From Nageia nagi (Eukaryota > Pinophyta), in assembly GCA_050084985.1 (NCBI GenBank), contig JBITNC010000002.1:24800001-24864000 (forward strand): a stretch of 64,000 nucleotides of DNA. The letters are read 5' to 3'. The notes beneath the pieces are model-generated. The model did not search any database. It was not told the origin of the DNA and saw only the letters and a list, made by a program, of their open reading frames with translations. Position numbers and translations under genes: made by a program. Shown piece after piece: positions 13,306 to 24,830 of the stretch; position 1 is the first letter of the stretch, and every line of letters starts with the position of its first letter.

Positions 13306-13317
13306 GCTCTAATACCA
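13306..13317 (-). promoter_or_regulatory. Primer binding site, initiator Met tRNA type (element C)
   Basis: The minus strand reads 'TGGTATTAGAGC', one mismatch from the plant initiator-Met tRNA complement 'TGGTATCAGAGC'. Two bases further right an LTR would end: the plus strand at 13320 begins 'tgagaaagttg', so the minus-strand LTR ends in CA as expected. The spacing equals that of the copia element at 48456-48470. This gives a natural 5' boundary for the minus-strand element. Confidence 0.5.
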
Positions 13318-15389
13318 ATTGAGAAAGTTGAGATTTACTAACCACCAGTTGATAAACACTTCCAAAAAAATTCTCTATGATCATGTGAAGAAAATTTTTC
13401 TAGATATCAAGTACTGAAGACAAAATCCAGATAGAAAATAACCTTTTCAGATGCAAAATAGTGGAATAGGAAAAATGATGGGGTTTTGATAGTTTTAGGT
13501 TGGCTAGACTATTTTAAACCTCCATGAAAACCAAAAGAGATAACATCAACTATAAAATAGAGATAATGAAATTGCTAGGGTTTTGATAATTTTTTGTAGG
13601 AATTGGGTAGCCAAAACTTTGAGAAACTTTATAGGACCAATATGAAGGTTGTAACTTGGTCAAATTCAAGGTTCACTAACCATCAAATGATGAACATGAT
13701 TGAAATAATGCTTTGTAAGTATTAATATAAGATCCTTAATCTTCTAGAGCATCAATATGAAGTTTCAAATCAAATTTGGATCACTCTTGGTTATATATGT
13801 GCTTCTAGAATCAAATACCAAGTGAATTTTGTAGTTCAAAGGATCTGAGTCAGCAAGGCAAGTACTAGAGTGTAGAATCAAGCCATAATATATAATATAG
13901 ACTTTTGAAGTTAAATTATGCAACAATCCAAGACTTGACACATGTACCAAAATCAAAAGCATAGAATTTTATAGTCCAAAGGAAGATTACATCGACAAGT
14001 GAATCCATAATTCAAAGATGAGCCCAAATATGGAATTCAAAGTGCAAAGGATGATGACATCAATAAAGCTATTCACAATGCATATTTTAATAAAGGTTGC
14101 AAAAGGTAACATCTGAAGCTTATAACTTATGCACTTTTCAATGAAACTTGGCATTATCACCCATCAAAATAATCCACATGAAGTACCTTTTCCAATGGTG
14201 AAGATTCAAAAATATTTTAATAAGGTCAAAAGGGTGAAAATAGAGTTGTAAGAAGAAAGACTTATCAAGGATCAAGAGGAAAATTATAGGTCCAATGAAA
14301 TTAATAACTTTGAATCCATTACTCAAAGTGGAAAATAGATAAGTATCCACATGGTTAAAATGATCAAAAATACATAACTATCACCATGGAAGAGACATTG
14401 ATCACTACTATAAAGATACAAAAGTATTTTCTCATATAAATTGGTCCATAGAAGGAAACACATCACATAACCACAAAGTAATGAAGGCTCAATAAATAGA
14501 CACCATGAGATGAATAAAATATTCTCCATATTTCTCAAAGGTATGTTACAAATATCATCTAATGGATTACAAGCTACAAGATTTCACATGCAAAAGTGAT
14601 GGTTTAGTGTAATAGATACATACATCATTGCCATACACAAACAAAGTGTGATGATCTTAATATTGCTTAAGGACTATGGAAGCAACCATAAATTGCTTAA
14701 GGCAAGGCAATAAAACTATACAAGATGGCACCACCAACACACATAAATCTTCTTAAGGATAAGGTAGACAACTAGGCTTTGCAAATATCTATCTATGCTC
14801 TTTCCTCTCTACAACATAAACTAGCAGATGAGCCTAAGGTACCAATGAGTTACAATACTAGCAACATGAGGCTACAACATTCAAGCCTTCTTCATATAAG
14901 TTTGAAGTCAAATAAACCTTATATAGATTAGGAAACTCCACTAGCTAAGTAGAGGTATGTTGGAGAAGCATGCCAGGGAGTTATTGGAGGATTTAAGGTA
15001 CTTAACTAAAGTGTTCAAGGTGATAGAGAGAGAATGAAGAAGTATAGAAGCATAGACAAGGATTGTAGGTAGTGGAGTGTTGCAACAACTAAGGATAGCA
15101 TACCATGCCTATTCATAGAAGAATTTTTTCATACCCAATCTACTTTTATGTTTTCAAAGGGAAAAGTTGAAGAAAATAAAAATATATCATCCAATAAATA
15201 GTGCTGCAAGTTGCAATATAGAGGGAGCTTTTGACCAAATATTTAATGGTCCTCCATATACAAAGGTTGGCAAATAATATCCCTCAACCCAAACAAATAA
15301 AATATTGCAACATTATAATATTAAGGAAATTAAATTTCCTTTAGTAATCCAAAAATAAATAATTCTACTTTTTGTTTCTTCATCATTGG
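13318..15389. other. Probable 5' LTR of element C plus unassigned sequence
   Basis: From 13320 the sequence starts with the TG expected of an inverted LTR next to the primer site. I could not find its partner to the left, so the far edge is unknown and the LTR call is tentative. Short minus-strand ORFs at 13765-13962, 14138-14350 and 14323-14538 show no known motif and look like chance. No other gene is recognisable. Confidence 0.3.
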
Positions 15390-15760
15390 TTCTTATAATT
15401 TTCTTCAGGTTGCTTTGAATCTTTTATCATTCTCTTAGACTATTTCCCTAGGTCGCATAATCATTTTCTATATTTTGCTTACACTCTCTAGTCCAACTTC
15501 TGGGAAATGGTATTTGGGTTCAAAGGCTACTTTAATTTCATCCCATATCTTTGTTATTTGTCCTTAGGTTACATTTTTATAAAATTTTATAAACCATTGC
15601 AATGCCTCATCTCATAATGTATCTATAAATGCAATGATAAATGTACCCTCATCTATGACATATCTTTGCATCAAGTCATTTTCTATAATAAATAAATTTT
15701 CCTTCACATCATGGGTATCTTTTTGAAAAATTGATAATTTTATAGAGGTGACCATTTTTT
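15390..15760 (-). pseudogene. Ty3/gypsy gag capsid fragment
   Basis: The minus strand reads 'DTHDVKENLFIIENDLMQRY', then 'TFIIAFIDTL.DEALQWF' and 'ITKIWDEIKVAFEPKY'. This is the Retrotrans_gag pattern, in which a variable part is followed by a conserved [EA]-L-x-W-[FY] and a W-x-[ED]-[LI]-K-x-x-F block. Two stops interrupt it. The pol that should follow on the left is not adjacent: the LTR-like start of element C lies there, so this gag may belong to an older element into which C inserted. Confidence 0.55.
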
Positions 15761-16501
15761 ATGGTTGATTTGGTTGTCACTTCCATGGTTGGTTGTTATG
15801 TTATGTCTATTTGGTTGAAGGTTTGGTATTGTTTATCAGTGATGTTGGTTGGAAGTCCTAGGTTGGTCCCTTTGTAACTATATATCAAAATAATTTTCAT
15901 CTATAATCTCAAAGATATATTTAAATGGAGATTTTGATACTTACTCTATAATTGGATTCAAGGACTATTCATGGGTTTTGGGTCACTTAAAAGGACTAAT
16001 AAAACTTCTTAAAATTTCAAGGTCATCTAGTGGCATTAGGGGCGACGAAAAATTATATGCAAATAGGTATTCAATTTGTCTTCTTTTTTGATTGACTATA
16101 CCTATAAGGGTCATGTTGTTTTTTGTTCTAGGAAAAAAGGGTACTATAGCTCTTTCTATGTTTTTAGGGGTTACTTTAGTTGTTTGTTATTTGGGGGATT
16201 TTATTACACTAGACCAAAAATGGGCTTTAGGGGTGGGCAATTTGAGATGGTTTTCTTGCAACATTTTTTAACCATTCTAATATTTTATTTTAGTGGCAAT
16301 TTCTAAGGGGAAAGTTGTACTCACCCAAAAAGAACCAGATGAGATTACTAAATGTTTCCTCTTCATGAAATTAAAAAATAAAAATAAAAAGTATGCATGA
16401 GGGAATATTTATGAACATTTGAGATAATTTCTAGCTGAGGGGTTAGAAGGAGAGGGGCATTTGGTGTATTTGGAGATATGAGAGAGGAGAGGGAAGACCA
16501 A

Positions 16502-16601
16502 ATGAGAAGATACATGGTGAGACCATATGATAGGACACATGGTGAGACTAGATGAGAGGAGACATGGTGAGACTAGATGAGAGGAGACTTGGTGAGACCA
16601 A
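16502..16601. repeat. 25-bp tandem repeat, about four copies
   Basis: Units start near 16502, 16527, 16552 and 16577. The best-kept unit is 'atgagaggagacatggtgag' plus five bases. Copies differ by a few substitutions. It lies in a purine-rich stretch with no gene. Confidence 0.8.
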
Positions 16602-16749
16602 ACAATGGGAAATGTATTTGCCTAGGAGGTATAAGCAGGTATTTCAATCTATGACCTTACAAATTTGTAGTATTCTTTTGAATTCTACATATATATCCAT
16701 GCTTTGTATTTTTTGCATTCTTTTAGAAAAATGATGAACTCTACAAACA

Positions 16750-17010
16750 TTTTAAATCATGAAATTGTGTTTATGTCGTGCATTTTGTCAAACTTATCCT
16801 AGGTCTTGTGTATTCTTCCACATGTTTCATTTGTTTATGGGTTTTTTCAAAAAACCCATTTCATGTATCACACAATAATTAGAGACTATGAAACTATGTT
16901 TTCTTCAAGCATTGTATCAAATAAATCATGGGTATTGTTCTATTCTCCACATATTTCATGTGTATATGGGGCTTTTTTGAAAAACCCATTTACATTATGC
17001 ATCTTATCAA
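16750..17010. repeat. Imperfect long tandem duplication
   Basis: Two diverged copies start near 16780 and 16909, and a partial third starts near 16999. Each begins with a 'gcat..t.tcaaa' motif. The first two also share 'tattctcacat'-like and 'aaaacccattt' blocks. No coding sense is apparent. The block leads straight into the 110-bp array. Confidence 0.6.
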
Positions 17011-17014
17011 ACAA

Positions 17015-17458
17015 ACCCACAACATTCAATTTACAAGCACCAAGTTGATGCATACATAAACCCAATTTAGGATTTATGGTTGTTTTGGTAGTGAATTTTA
17101 AATCTCCCATAGCCTATACAATTCACAATATTCAATTTATGAGTACCAAGTAGACATATCTACACACCTAATTTAGGATTTATGGGTATTTTGATAATGA
17201 ATTTAAAAGCTCTTTCAAGATAGCCTTCTTAAATCATAGCATTTGATATTCAAGCACCAAGTAGACATATGCACACACCCAATTTAAGGTTTTTAGGTAT
17301 TTGGTAGTGAAGTTCAAATCTCCCTCAAGATAGCCTACATAAACCATAACATTTGATTTATAAGCACTAAGTAGACACATGCACACACCCAATTAAAGGT
17401 TTATGGGTATTTTGGCAATGAAGGTCAAAGCTCCCTCAAGATAGCCTACATGACCAAG
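17015..17458. repeat. About 110-bp tandem repeat (minisatellite), four copies
   Basis: The marker 'accaagtagacatatgc' and its variants occur at 17039, 17145, 17256 and 17366, giving spacings of 106, 111 and 110. Each unit also carries 'cacccaattta.g.ttta.gg' and 'ctccctcaagatagcctac'. The copies are diverged, so the array is old. Confidence 0.8.
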
Positions 17459-17879
17459 AAGGTCAAAAATGCATGTATTCATTATTACTACAATGGTAGG
17501 ATATACACAAAAATGAAATACTTGTAGAGACTTTTAAGTAGATGCAATTTTCAAGTGTAAAACTGGGTACATGATGAAATACTATACTTTAAGAAAGTGT
17601 CAAAAACCAATCCAAAAGTGGTAATTTGGAAAAACAAACCTTATAATACTTAAAAATTGTTCAACCCAAAAATTTAAGTACTATGTTGTCTTACCTCCAT
17701 AATAAGCATAATAAGATATAAAAGTTGGATGTCTCTCCCTCATAAAACTATGTATGCATCATGCATCTTTTTAAAGAATTCTTAGGGCTTGTGTATTCTT
17801 TCACATTTTGCATACATGCCTATAAGTGCATTCACAACCACAACATTTGATAGAAATCCATTTTTATCTACTCTTTTAT

Positions 17880-19818
17880 GGATGTTCATACCTTATTCTA
17901 GAGCTCCCATGGTGGCACATGCTAGAAGAATGATACATCCTGCAAGACCTTGAAAGATATTAACATTGTACTTCAAAGACCTATCCTTTCAATTGTTATT
18001 CACCCTTTTAAAATTGGATTCACTCAAAATTGCTACAGTCTAGATAATGTTATAGCTATGTGGGAAGGAATGGAGTGGCCTTGGTAAACCAACTAGCCAG
18101 CTCTCTTTGTGAAGGAAGGTTTTGAAAATGCTTATGATAAGATTGAATGGGTCTTCATTCTTTTAATGTTGGAAGCTTTAGGGTTTGGCCCTAGATTTGT
18201 GACCACTATGAATATGCTTTTTAATGATGCTTCTATTATTCTTTCCTTGGAAAATATGCAGACTCTATTCAATAGGGTTTCTTACTAGCCTCGTCTCTTT
18301 ATATGTTATTATTAAAAGCATTTGGATACCTTCTTGCCAAGCATACTAGTGAATGCAAAATACATGGGATCATGCTTCCTAGAAATCAAGGTCATCTTGT
18401 CAATGGACACTTTGTAGATGATTCTTTCTTAACCATCCATGGGGATGAGCTATCCATTTCTAGCATAATGGAATTCTTAGACACCTTCTGTTAAGCATTT
18501 AGATCTAGCTTTCAATGGGTGAAAACCTTTCTCTACATGCAATCCCCTTTAGACATGTCATCTTGGTTAGCTAATTATCAATGGAATTGGATTCAACATG
18601 GGGAGATTTTTAAGTTTTTAGGCATCCCCTTTACGTTTCAAGGGTCATCATCCTAGCTTTGGAATTATGTGATTTCTAAGGTGGAAAAAATCTAGACTAC
18701 TAGAACTCCAAAAAGCTATCTTTAGCAGATAAATTTTAAATTTTCTATAAGGTTCTTACTTCTACCCATGTGTACTAGTCATCCTTTTGGATGCTTCGTA
18801 AGCCTGTTATAATAAGCTAAAAAAGCTTCTTTGATATTTCCTTTATAATAGCAAAGTGGACATGAAGGGATTCCATAGAGTATCTTGGAAAACTTATTAC
18901 CTTCCTTAGGACTCAAGGGACATAAGCCTTTTTTATTGTAAGCATCAAGGCATGAATATTTGTACTAAGTGGATTATTAGAGCTTTGAGAGTGCTTAAAG
19001 CTTGGAAATTCATCATAAAAAATGCAATATCTATGGGCTTGCCTCTTAGCAAAAAAACTTAAAAGGGGTTAGATTTTCCTTCTCTAATTATGGCTTTGTT
19101 CTTTGTCAAATTTTTAGGCTCTTTTATTATTCAGAGCATCTGGAAGGTTTGGCAAAAAATAGTGTCTTGGATTAAATGGAAGGGCTCTTTATGAATTAGT
19201 TGAATGTATGGTGGTCTTCATTATTTTACCTAAATGGGACCCCTTTGGCCCAAGTGCAATAGGTGCATGCTTATAAATTTTTTAAAAAAGGAATTGTTAC
19301 TATTTCAAAAGTTTATAATAAGCACACTAAGAGTTGGATTCCCTAGGAGTGATTTAGGCATTCTTTTTGCCTGAATGCTTTAGACAAAGCTACCTATGAT
19401 ATTGTTATGAAGCTAACATATTTTTTAGCTTTGCACAAGATTGGTGTAAACTCACAAAAGCCTTGTTGGAATGACTAGGGTTGGTATCTTAATACCCCCT
19501 TGCTCAATTTCATAGTGACCCTAGGATATAAATAGATTACTCCAATGTTGCCCATGGTTCTACAACTTAATGATAAGCAAAATTTGGTTTCTCAGCATAC
19601 TAGTTGGAAGCAACTCTTCAAAGCTACATGGGCTTCATTCCATGAACCAAAAAAATCCTTTTTTTATGGAGTTTTCCCAAGTAGAGTCTTCCATTAGGTT
19701 TTTGCCTTAAGCATCTTCGAGTCCCAAACCCTAGGTGTGCTTTTTGCAATGAACCTAAGTCCACTATGCATATTTTTTGGTCTTGTCCTAGGGCTATCAC
19801 TTCCTCAAAGTGGGTAGT
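17880..19818 (+). pseudogene. LINE ORF2 remnant, reverse transcriptase to zinc-binding domain (first part)
   Basis: The plus strand carries RT of a plant L1-type LINE in several frames: 'LDNVIAMWEGMEW' (about 18035), 'FENAYDKIEWVFILLMLEAL' (18122), and the catalytic block 'GHLVNGHFVDDSFLTI' (18390), where FVDD stands for the usual FADD. Near 19727-19800 is a zf-RVT-like block, 'NPRCAFCNEPKSTMHIFWSC'. Stops and frameshifts are common. The reading stops at 19818, where a gypsy LTR begins, and resumes at 51964. The endonuclease part is absent, so the LINE was probably 5' truncated when it inserted or has decayed beyond recognition. Confidence 0.72.
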
Positions 19819-21639
19819 TGTTATTCTTGCAGAATTACACTCTAAAAGGGGTAAAATTCTTTATATTCATTATTCTTTTATTTATTCATTCTTTTTTCAA
19901 TCAAACCCCTTCTATACTTCTCATTTCTTATTCCCCTTTCTTTCTTTTGAATACTTGTACAATATTCAATCCTAAGTTTATATTGTATATACTTAGTCTT
20001 TTTCTCAAAAGTTTTATGTTATAGGTGTTTTGAGTCAAAGTATAGTTTTATCTAAGGTATTCCTAGGTCATATTTGCATCATCAGTGCTAGTCAAAGAAA
20101 TGTTATTCAAAATCATCATTTTGCTATAAGGTAGGTGTTGTTTGTACATAGTTTAATAAGTCATTTTTTGGTATAATTGATATAGTCTATTTGTATAAAT
20201 CTAATCTAGACCCTATATCAAGTCTAATTACTTATATTTTGATCAAGCATATTTGGGGGGTAATTTTAGGCCCTATTGTACATAGTCGTTAGTTAAAGTT
20301 AAGTCATATTGAGGGCAATGTTGTCATAAGAGTCAAGTAAAGTAGGGGCCATAAAAATCCAATGATGATTTCAAACTTTTTAGTGGGAATCAATAGGATC
20401 TAGATGATTTAATCAATAGGTGGTCCTGATAGTTATTCAAGGTGAGAGATATTCACAACTTCATATTCAACAGACCCTACCAATTTTAAGCAATGATGTC
20501 ACACTTTTCAAGATAAATTGATGGGTAATAAGTTCTACATATATTCAACAACCCCTTCCAAAGTATAACAAGACCCTCTAAGGAAAAGTAAGCACTATAA
20601 GAGGATGGAAACACTTAGGTCCATTTAATCAAGTGTGTATGACCCCTAAGACTCTACAAACATGTTGACTATAACTCATTTCCATGTGGAAGTAGTAGTT
20701 CACTCTCAAGTTTGAATAGTTATATTTTCTTTCACCCTTATAGTAGTCAACATCAAAACTACAAAAGAAGCATTTAATGATAATAGAGGGATGGTAGAAC
20801 ATCAACTAATTAAGCAAATTGATTGTACATAGAGAGATAACAAACCATACTATATAAACTCAAAAATAGTTTAGATGTGCCATGGTCAAGAGACAAAGGA
20901 TGATTGATTGCGGTTGGATAGGTATATGATTGAAAGTCTATAAATTCCAAGAATTGGCATTACATTGGTACGATAATCCATAATTAATCATAATTATACA
21001 TTTTTTTTTACATTATTGTTAATATTTAAGTTTATTTTCTTCTTATTCAATAGGGTAGTTGTAGTCATTACTAGTGGATAACCACCCATTTTGTAAATAG
21101 AACATTCTAAATAGTGGAATGTTAAAGGTCCAAAAGGTCAAATATTTTAGCAAAATTGCCCATTGTAAGAAGTGTTTTCATGTATGATAATGCAAAGTTA
21201 TGATATTTTACCCTCTGCATCTTGTGGCTATTATTCTACTCTATAAGTGTTGTGTATAAAGCATTGTCTAAAATAGTGATTGTGTATTACGATCGTGAGC
21301 CACAAGAGTGAGGTAGTTGTGTTATTCTTAGTCTTGGCTATGGATTACTATCTATTCAGTGATACCCAAGATGACTAGTTTAGTTTGATTTCATGTTATT
21401 TTCTTACCTTATTTAGTAGTTTAGGTTTTGATCTCTTTCTTGTTACTCTTCACCTCTTTTATCTCTTTCCTATAACTTTTGACCTTTACATAGATAGAAA
21501 CTAACCTATAAATCAAATATTGAGTAGAAAACCCCCACAAGCACACTATCCCATCACTTTTGCTCATTCAAGAACCATACTATTATCAATTAATGGATAA
21601 TTTACCATACTAAACCCTTAAGTTATATTATACTGATCA
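19819..21639 (+). repeat. Left LTR of gypsy copy A
   Basis: Begins 'tgttattcttgcag' and ends 'tatactgatca', giving TG...CA ends. It aligns along its length with the LTR at 50153-51963. Both contain 'aattacactctaaa' near the start, 'ccatgtggaagtagtagttc' (a variant in the other copy) in the middle and 'ttgagtagaaaa' near the end. By eye the identity is only about 65-70%. The TATA box seen in the other two LTRs ('tataaata') reads 'tgtaaata' here (21092-21099). The length of about 1.8 kb is long but normal for plant gypsy elements. Confidence 0.62.
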
Positions 21640-22028
21640 ATAGTAGTAATACATTTATTTTTTGCATGCTTAATGGGATGTAAGCAAAGATCCAAATCAT
21701 TTAGATGTGAATAGGCTATAGCTATGTCTGGTAAGATATCACCCTTATTCTTCAAATATTATAAGGTTTTTTAAAAACTTTATTGGTGACTCTATTATCA
21801 TAACAGTCATATTTTTTAACCTTGCCACCTCTAGTTCATAGATTTACCAAAAGTAGTTCTAGAAATTGTTCCCAACTTAGATTTCTAGAGCTATCAATTC
21901 CTCAAACGAGGACTAGGCAAAAGGTTTTTCAAACTCTCTCTCCTAAAATCCCTTTGAGAGTTATTTAATTAACAACTATATTTGATTAATTCTAGCAAAA
22001 TCCTTCACTTGACACAATTGGTCCAAAC
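21640..22028 (+). other. Leader of gypsy copy A
   Basis: This is the untranslated leader between LTR and gag. A tract shared with copy B, 'ttaatgggatgtaagc' at about 21670 (B: 'tcaatgggacatgagc' at about 30920), lies just after the LTR and is the candidate primer binding region. I cannot match it to a tRNA with confidence. Confidence 0.4.
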
Positions 22029-23460
22029 ATGGCTCAACCTACCCCTACAAACTTTCTTGGTTGGAATAATAGTCATCCATTAGTAGTTTCTACCAATTCC
22101 TTGTATATTCCCCAAGTAGCCTTTAAAAGTTTTCTTAAGTATGATGGATTGAGAAAAGCATCATATGAACATTGCCAAGATGTATCTCTTTTGGCCTCTA
22201 CTTTTGATATCAATGGTGAAACTATCATGACCATATTGTTATCACATTCTTTTGAAGGAGGAGTAGCATAATGGTTTAGAACCTTGAATCTTCAATCTAT
22301 ATATATATATATATATGGGGAGAGTTGTTTCAAGATCTAATCAAGAAAGATGCAACCAAGATCCATTATGCCTTTATTTCCTAATTTACCTCCAAAACAA
22401 GCTCCATTATAGATTCCTCATCCAAGAGTGCTAGATTTACCACCTCCTCCTCCTAAAACTATGGTTTAGAACCAAGTACCAACACTCCCAACTCTTAAAT
22501 CAACAAGTACAATTATTGGTTAAAACTCACAGGATGTAGAGAGGATAAGGTAACTGGCGATAACTATTAGAAACCTAACAAATAAGCTTACTTTGTGAGA
22601 GAGGTAGAATGAAGGATGTAATTTTAGAAGATATGATGATTAGTATCAACTAAGATTCCATCCCAAAAATAACCAACTAGAATAGCCTCCTACTCTCAAA
22701 GCTATAGATAATGCAATCTTGGTTAGTTCTATAGAAAGTGATGCTTTGGGTGTTATGGAATGGTGTCCTCCTTGTTCTAGTCCACATTTTCTAGACTCTT
22801 ATGCACTCTACCAAAAATAATAATTAGGTTTACATTCTAACCAAATGGTATAAATTACATAAAATCCTACTATAGATGTTATCATGGTTAATTTTTGGAT
22901 TTTGGGCTATGTTGAAGAACAAGAAAACTATGTATAAATCAGACCTTCTACTTTAGCACTCCTATAGTAGACCCAAATCACTTAACAAAATCAATCACCC
23001 ATTTTAACTTAACCTAATCCAAAGAGAGCCAAGGATCCTATATCTCAACCATTTAATCCAACAAATCAACTTCCAAATCATCTGGGTAAGGTTTCATGAG
23101 GCCCATGTAATGTTCTCCCATTGCAAGAAACCCCACTCAAATAAGAAATGATGTCTCAGAGAAAGGGAAAGCTACTCTAATAAGATATCCTTTCATAACT
23201 AAACTTCATAAGGAGAAGGCTACTTAGCAATTCAAATCTTATCAACCTACTAAAATAAGTAAGTAAACTCCTTATGTTCCATACAATATAGTGGAAGAAT
23301 TAAAAAGAACACCTTCTAAAATGACCATATTTGATGCATTGAGAATTCTAGGTCAAATTGACCTTTTGCAAGAAGATTTGAAGATAAATAATAGCAAGAA
23401 AAGGACTAATAAGGAAATTGTCATATTTGCAAATTTTTATGATATCCCTCAGCTTCAATA
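22029..23460 (+). pseudogene. Gag of gypsy family 1, copy A
   Basis: The start is ATG at 22029 ('MAQPTPTNFLGWNNSHPLVV'). The capsid-like region contains 'YEHCQDVSLLASTFDINGET' and stops at 22270 ('GGVA' followed by TAA). Copy B has the same blocks at 31277. Proline-rich sequence follows near 22370-22450. A variant zinc knuckle, 'CPPCSSPHFLDSY', lies at 22764-22802: CX2CX3HX4C with the last Cys now Tyr. Stops and frameshifts break the frame several times. The matching order in copy B supports the call; the capsid itself is atypical, and I assign it mainly by position. Confidence 0.55.
22299..22316. repeat. (TA)n microsatellite
   Basis: About nine TA dinucleotides interrupt the gag remnant of copy A. 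The corresponding place in copy B (about 31535) has no such run, so this is a later local expansion. Confidence 0.8.
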
Positions 23461-23967
23461 GGTATAAGAAGACCTCCACCTTTTTATCTATGTCTTTTAT
23501 TAGAAGGCTGGGCTGTTAACAATTGTATGATTGATACTAGAGCTGCTAGTATTGTAATTTCCAAAGCTATTGCAAATGAAATGAAATTATACATAAACCA
23601 ATGCATTTATAGATTCATACAACTATATTCTTCCCTTGTTGATGTGATTGGTAGTGTCAAAGGATTCACCATAACTCTAAATGCATTCCTTAACATTTGT
23701 ATAATTTATGATATTATTATAGTTGATCTTTCACCTCTATTAAGAATCTACTTATCCAAAGAGTTTACTACCAATTTAGGAGGTTATTTAACTTTAGATT
23801 ACACACACCTCCTACTTCGTTTTAAGGAAAATCATGTTAAAGTACCAAATGAGGGTACCGATAATGTCCATCTAAGGAAGATCACTAAACAAAACTACAT
23901 GAATGACCCTGAGAAAGTAGAGATATTTGAAAGGGACTCACTCATGGAATCACTACTAACCACATAG
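23461..23967 (+). pseudogene. Retropepsin-like protease, gypsy copy A
   Basis: This open stretch contains 'NNCMIDTRAASIVISKAIAN', in which the aspartic protease D-T-G triad reads D-T-R (AGA where GGA is expected). 'GSVKGFTITLNAF', 'DIIIVDLSPLLRIYLSKEFT' and 'GGYLTLDYTHLLL' follow, all with clear counterparts in copy B at 33001-33310. The G-to-R change removes the catalytic glycine, so it should be inactive. It lies between gag and the extra RNase H domain. Confidence 0.6.
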
Positions 23968-24029
23968 ATGTTGGCATGGGTAATTACTTCTTATATGAAA
24001 ATGTTTAGCCAATTTTAGTCTCAACTAGA

Positions 24030-24340
24030 AAGGAACATGAAGTATGTATAATGTTCTTTAATTGGGCTAGATGCAAACATGGTTGTGGTGCTAGTGTTAC
24101 TTTTAAGTCACTTAAGGGACATATGAGAAGGTTTTCATTTAGATTCACATGTACTTGCACTAATAATGTTGTTGAATATGAAGCTTTATATTTAGCTTTA
24201 TCTAAAGCTATTAGCATAGTTATTAGTTGTATTATGGTCCATGGAGATTATGAGTTGGTCATTAATCAAGTAAAATATAAGATTAGTGCAAGGCATCATT
24301 ATCTGAAAACTTATAGAAATAGCATATAGGACATATTGGA
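24030..24340 (+). pseudogene. Additional RNase H-like domain upstream of RT, copy A
   Basis: This reads 'FNWARCKHGCGASVTFKSLK', then 'RRFSFRFTCTCTNNVVEYEA' and 'MVHGDYELVINQV'. That is the fold pattern of the archaeal/plant-type RNase H found as a second RNase H in some plant gypsy elements: strand 1 with D-G-A, a C-T-N-N-x-x-E-Y-E-A helix and an H-G-D-S strand. Here the first Asp reads Asn and the Gly reads Trp, while the helix Glu and the GD Asp remain. The usual RNase H is present separately after RT. The domain therefore sits between protease and RT. Confidence 0.6.
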
Positions 24341-24830
24341 ATCATTCTTGGAAATCAATTTTATTCCTATTCCTAGGAAGTTCAATCAAATTATTGATGC
24401 ACTTGTAGGAAAAAGAGTCTATTTTTACCTTGCTCATATAAAAAGAGGTAGTAGTGGAGTCAAAGTTTTATGTAGGCCATATGTACTTGATACTACAAAT
24501 TTTTGACAATTATTTGACTCTAATGAGCATATTATGAATTTTTTGGTAGATGAAGTAGTAGCTCACACCTTTGGTGTTACATAATGCCCATATTGTTTTC
24601 AAGAATTAGATGTTATTCAATTGAGATATAATGTTATGCCCAAAGGTTTTCTTTCTTTTGAATGTTTATTTGACTCTGAAGACATCCAAAGGTCAAAAGT
24701 ACTTATTGTTCAAAAGGGAAGTCATGTGGAGCTAGAAGTTGAACCTAGAAGGAGCATAAATGTTGGATTAGAATGCATTGAGAAAGAAAAAGAAGTGCTA
24801 CTTCATATTTCCATGAGTTCACCAAGGTAA
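24341..24830 (+). pseudogene. Linker between extra RNase H and RT, copy A
   Basis: The tail of the RNase H-like domain ('FNQIIDALVGK') leads into a linker with 'FDSNEHIMNFLVDEVVAHTF' and 'MPKGFLSFECLFDSEDIQ'. Copy B keeps the same words at 34040-34210. No separate enzyme domain is seen. It ends just before the RT start 'HTIELMPNAK'. Confidence 0.55.
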
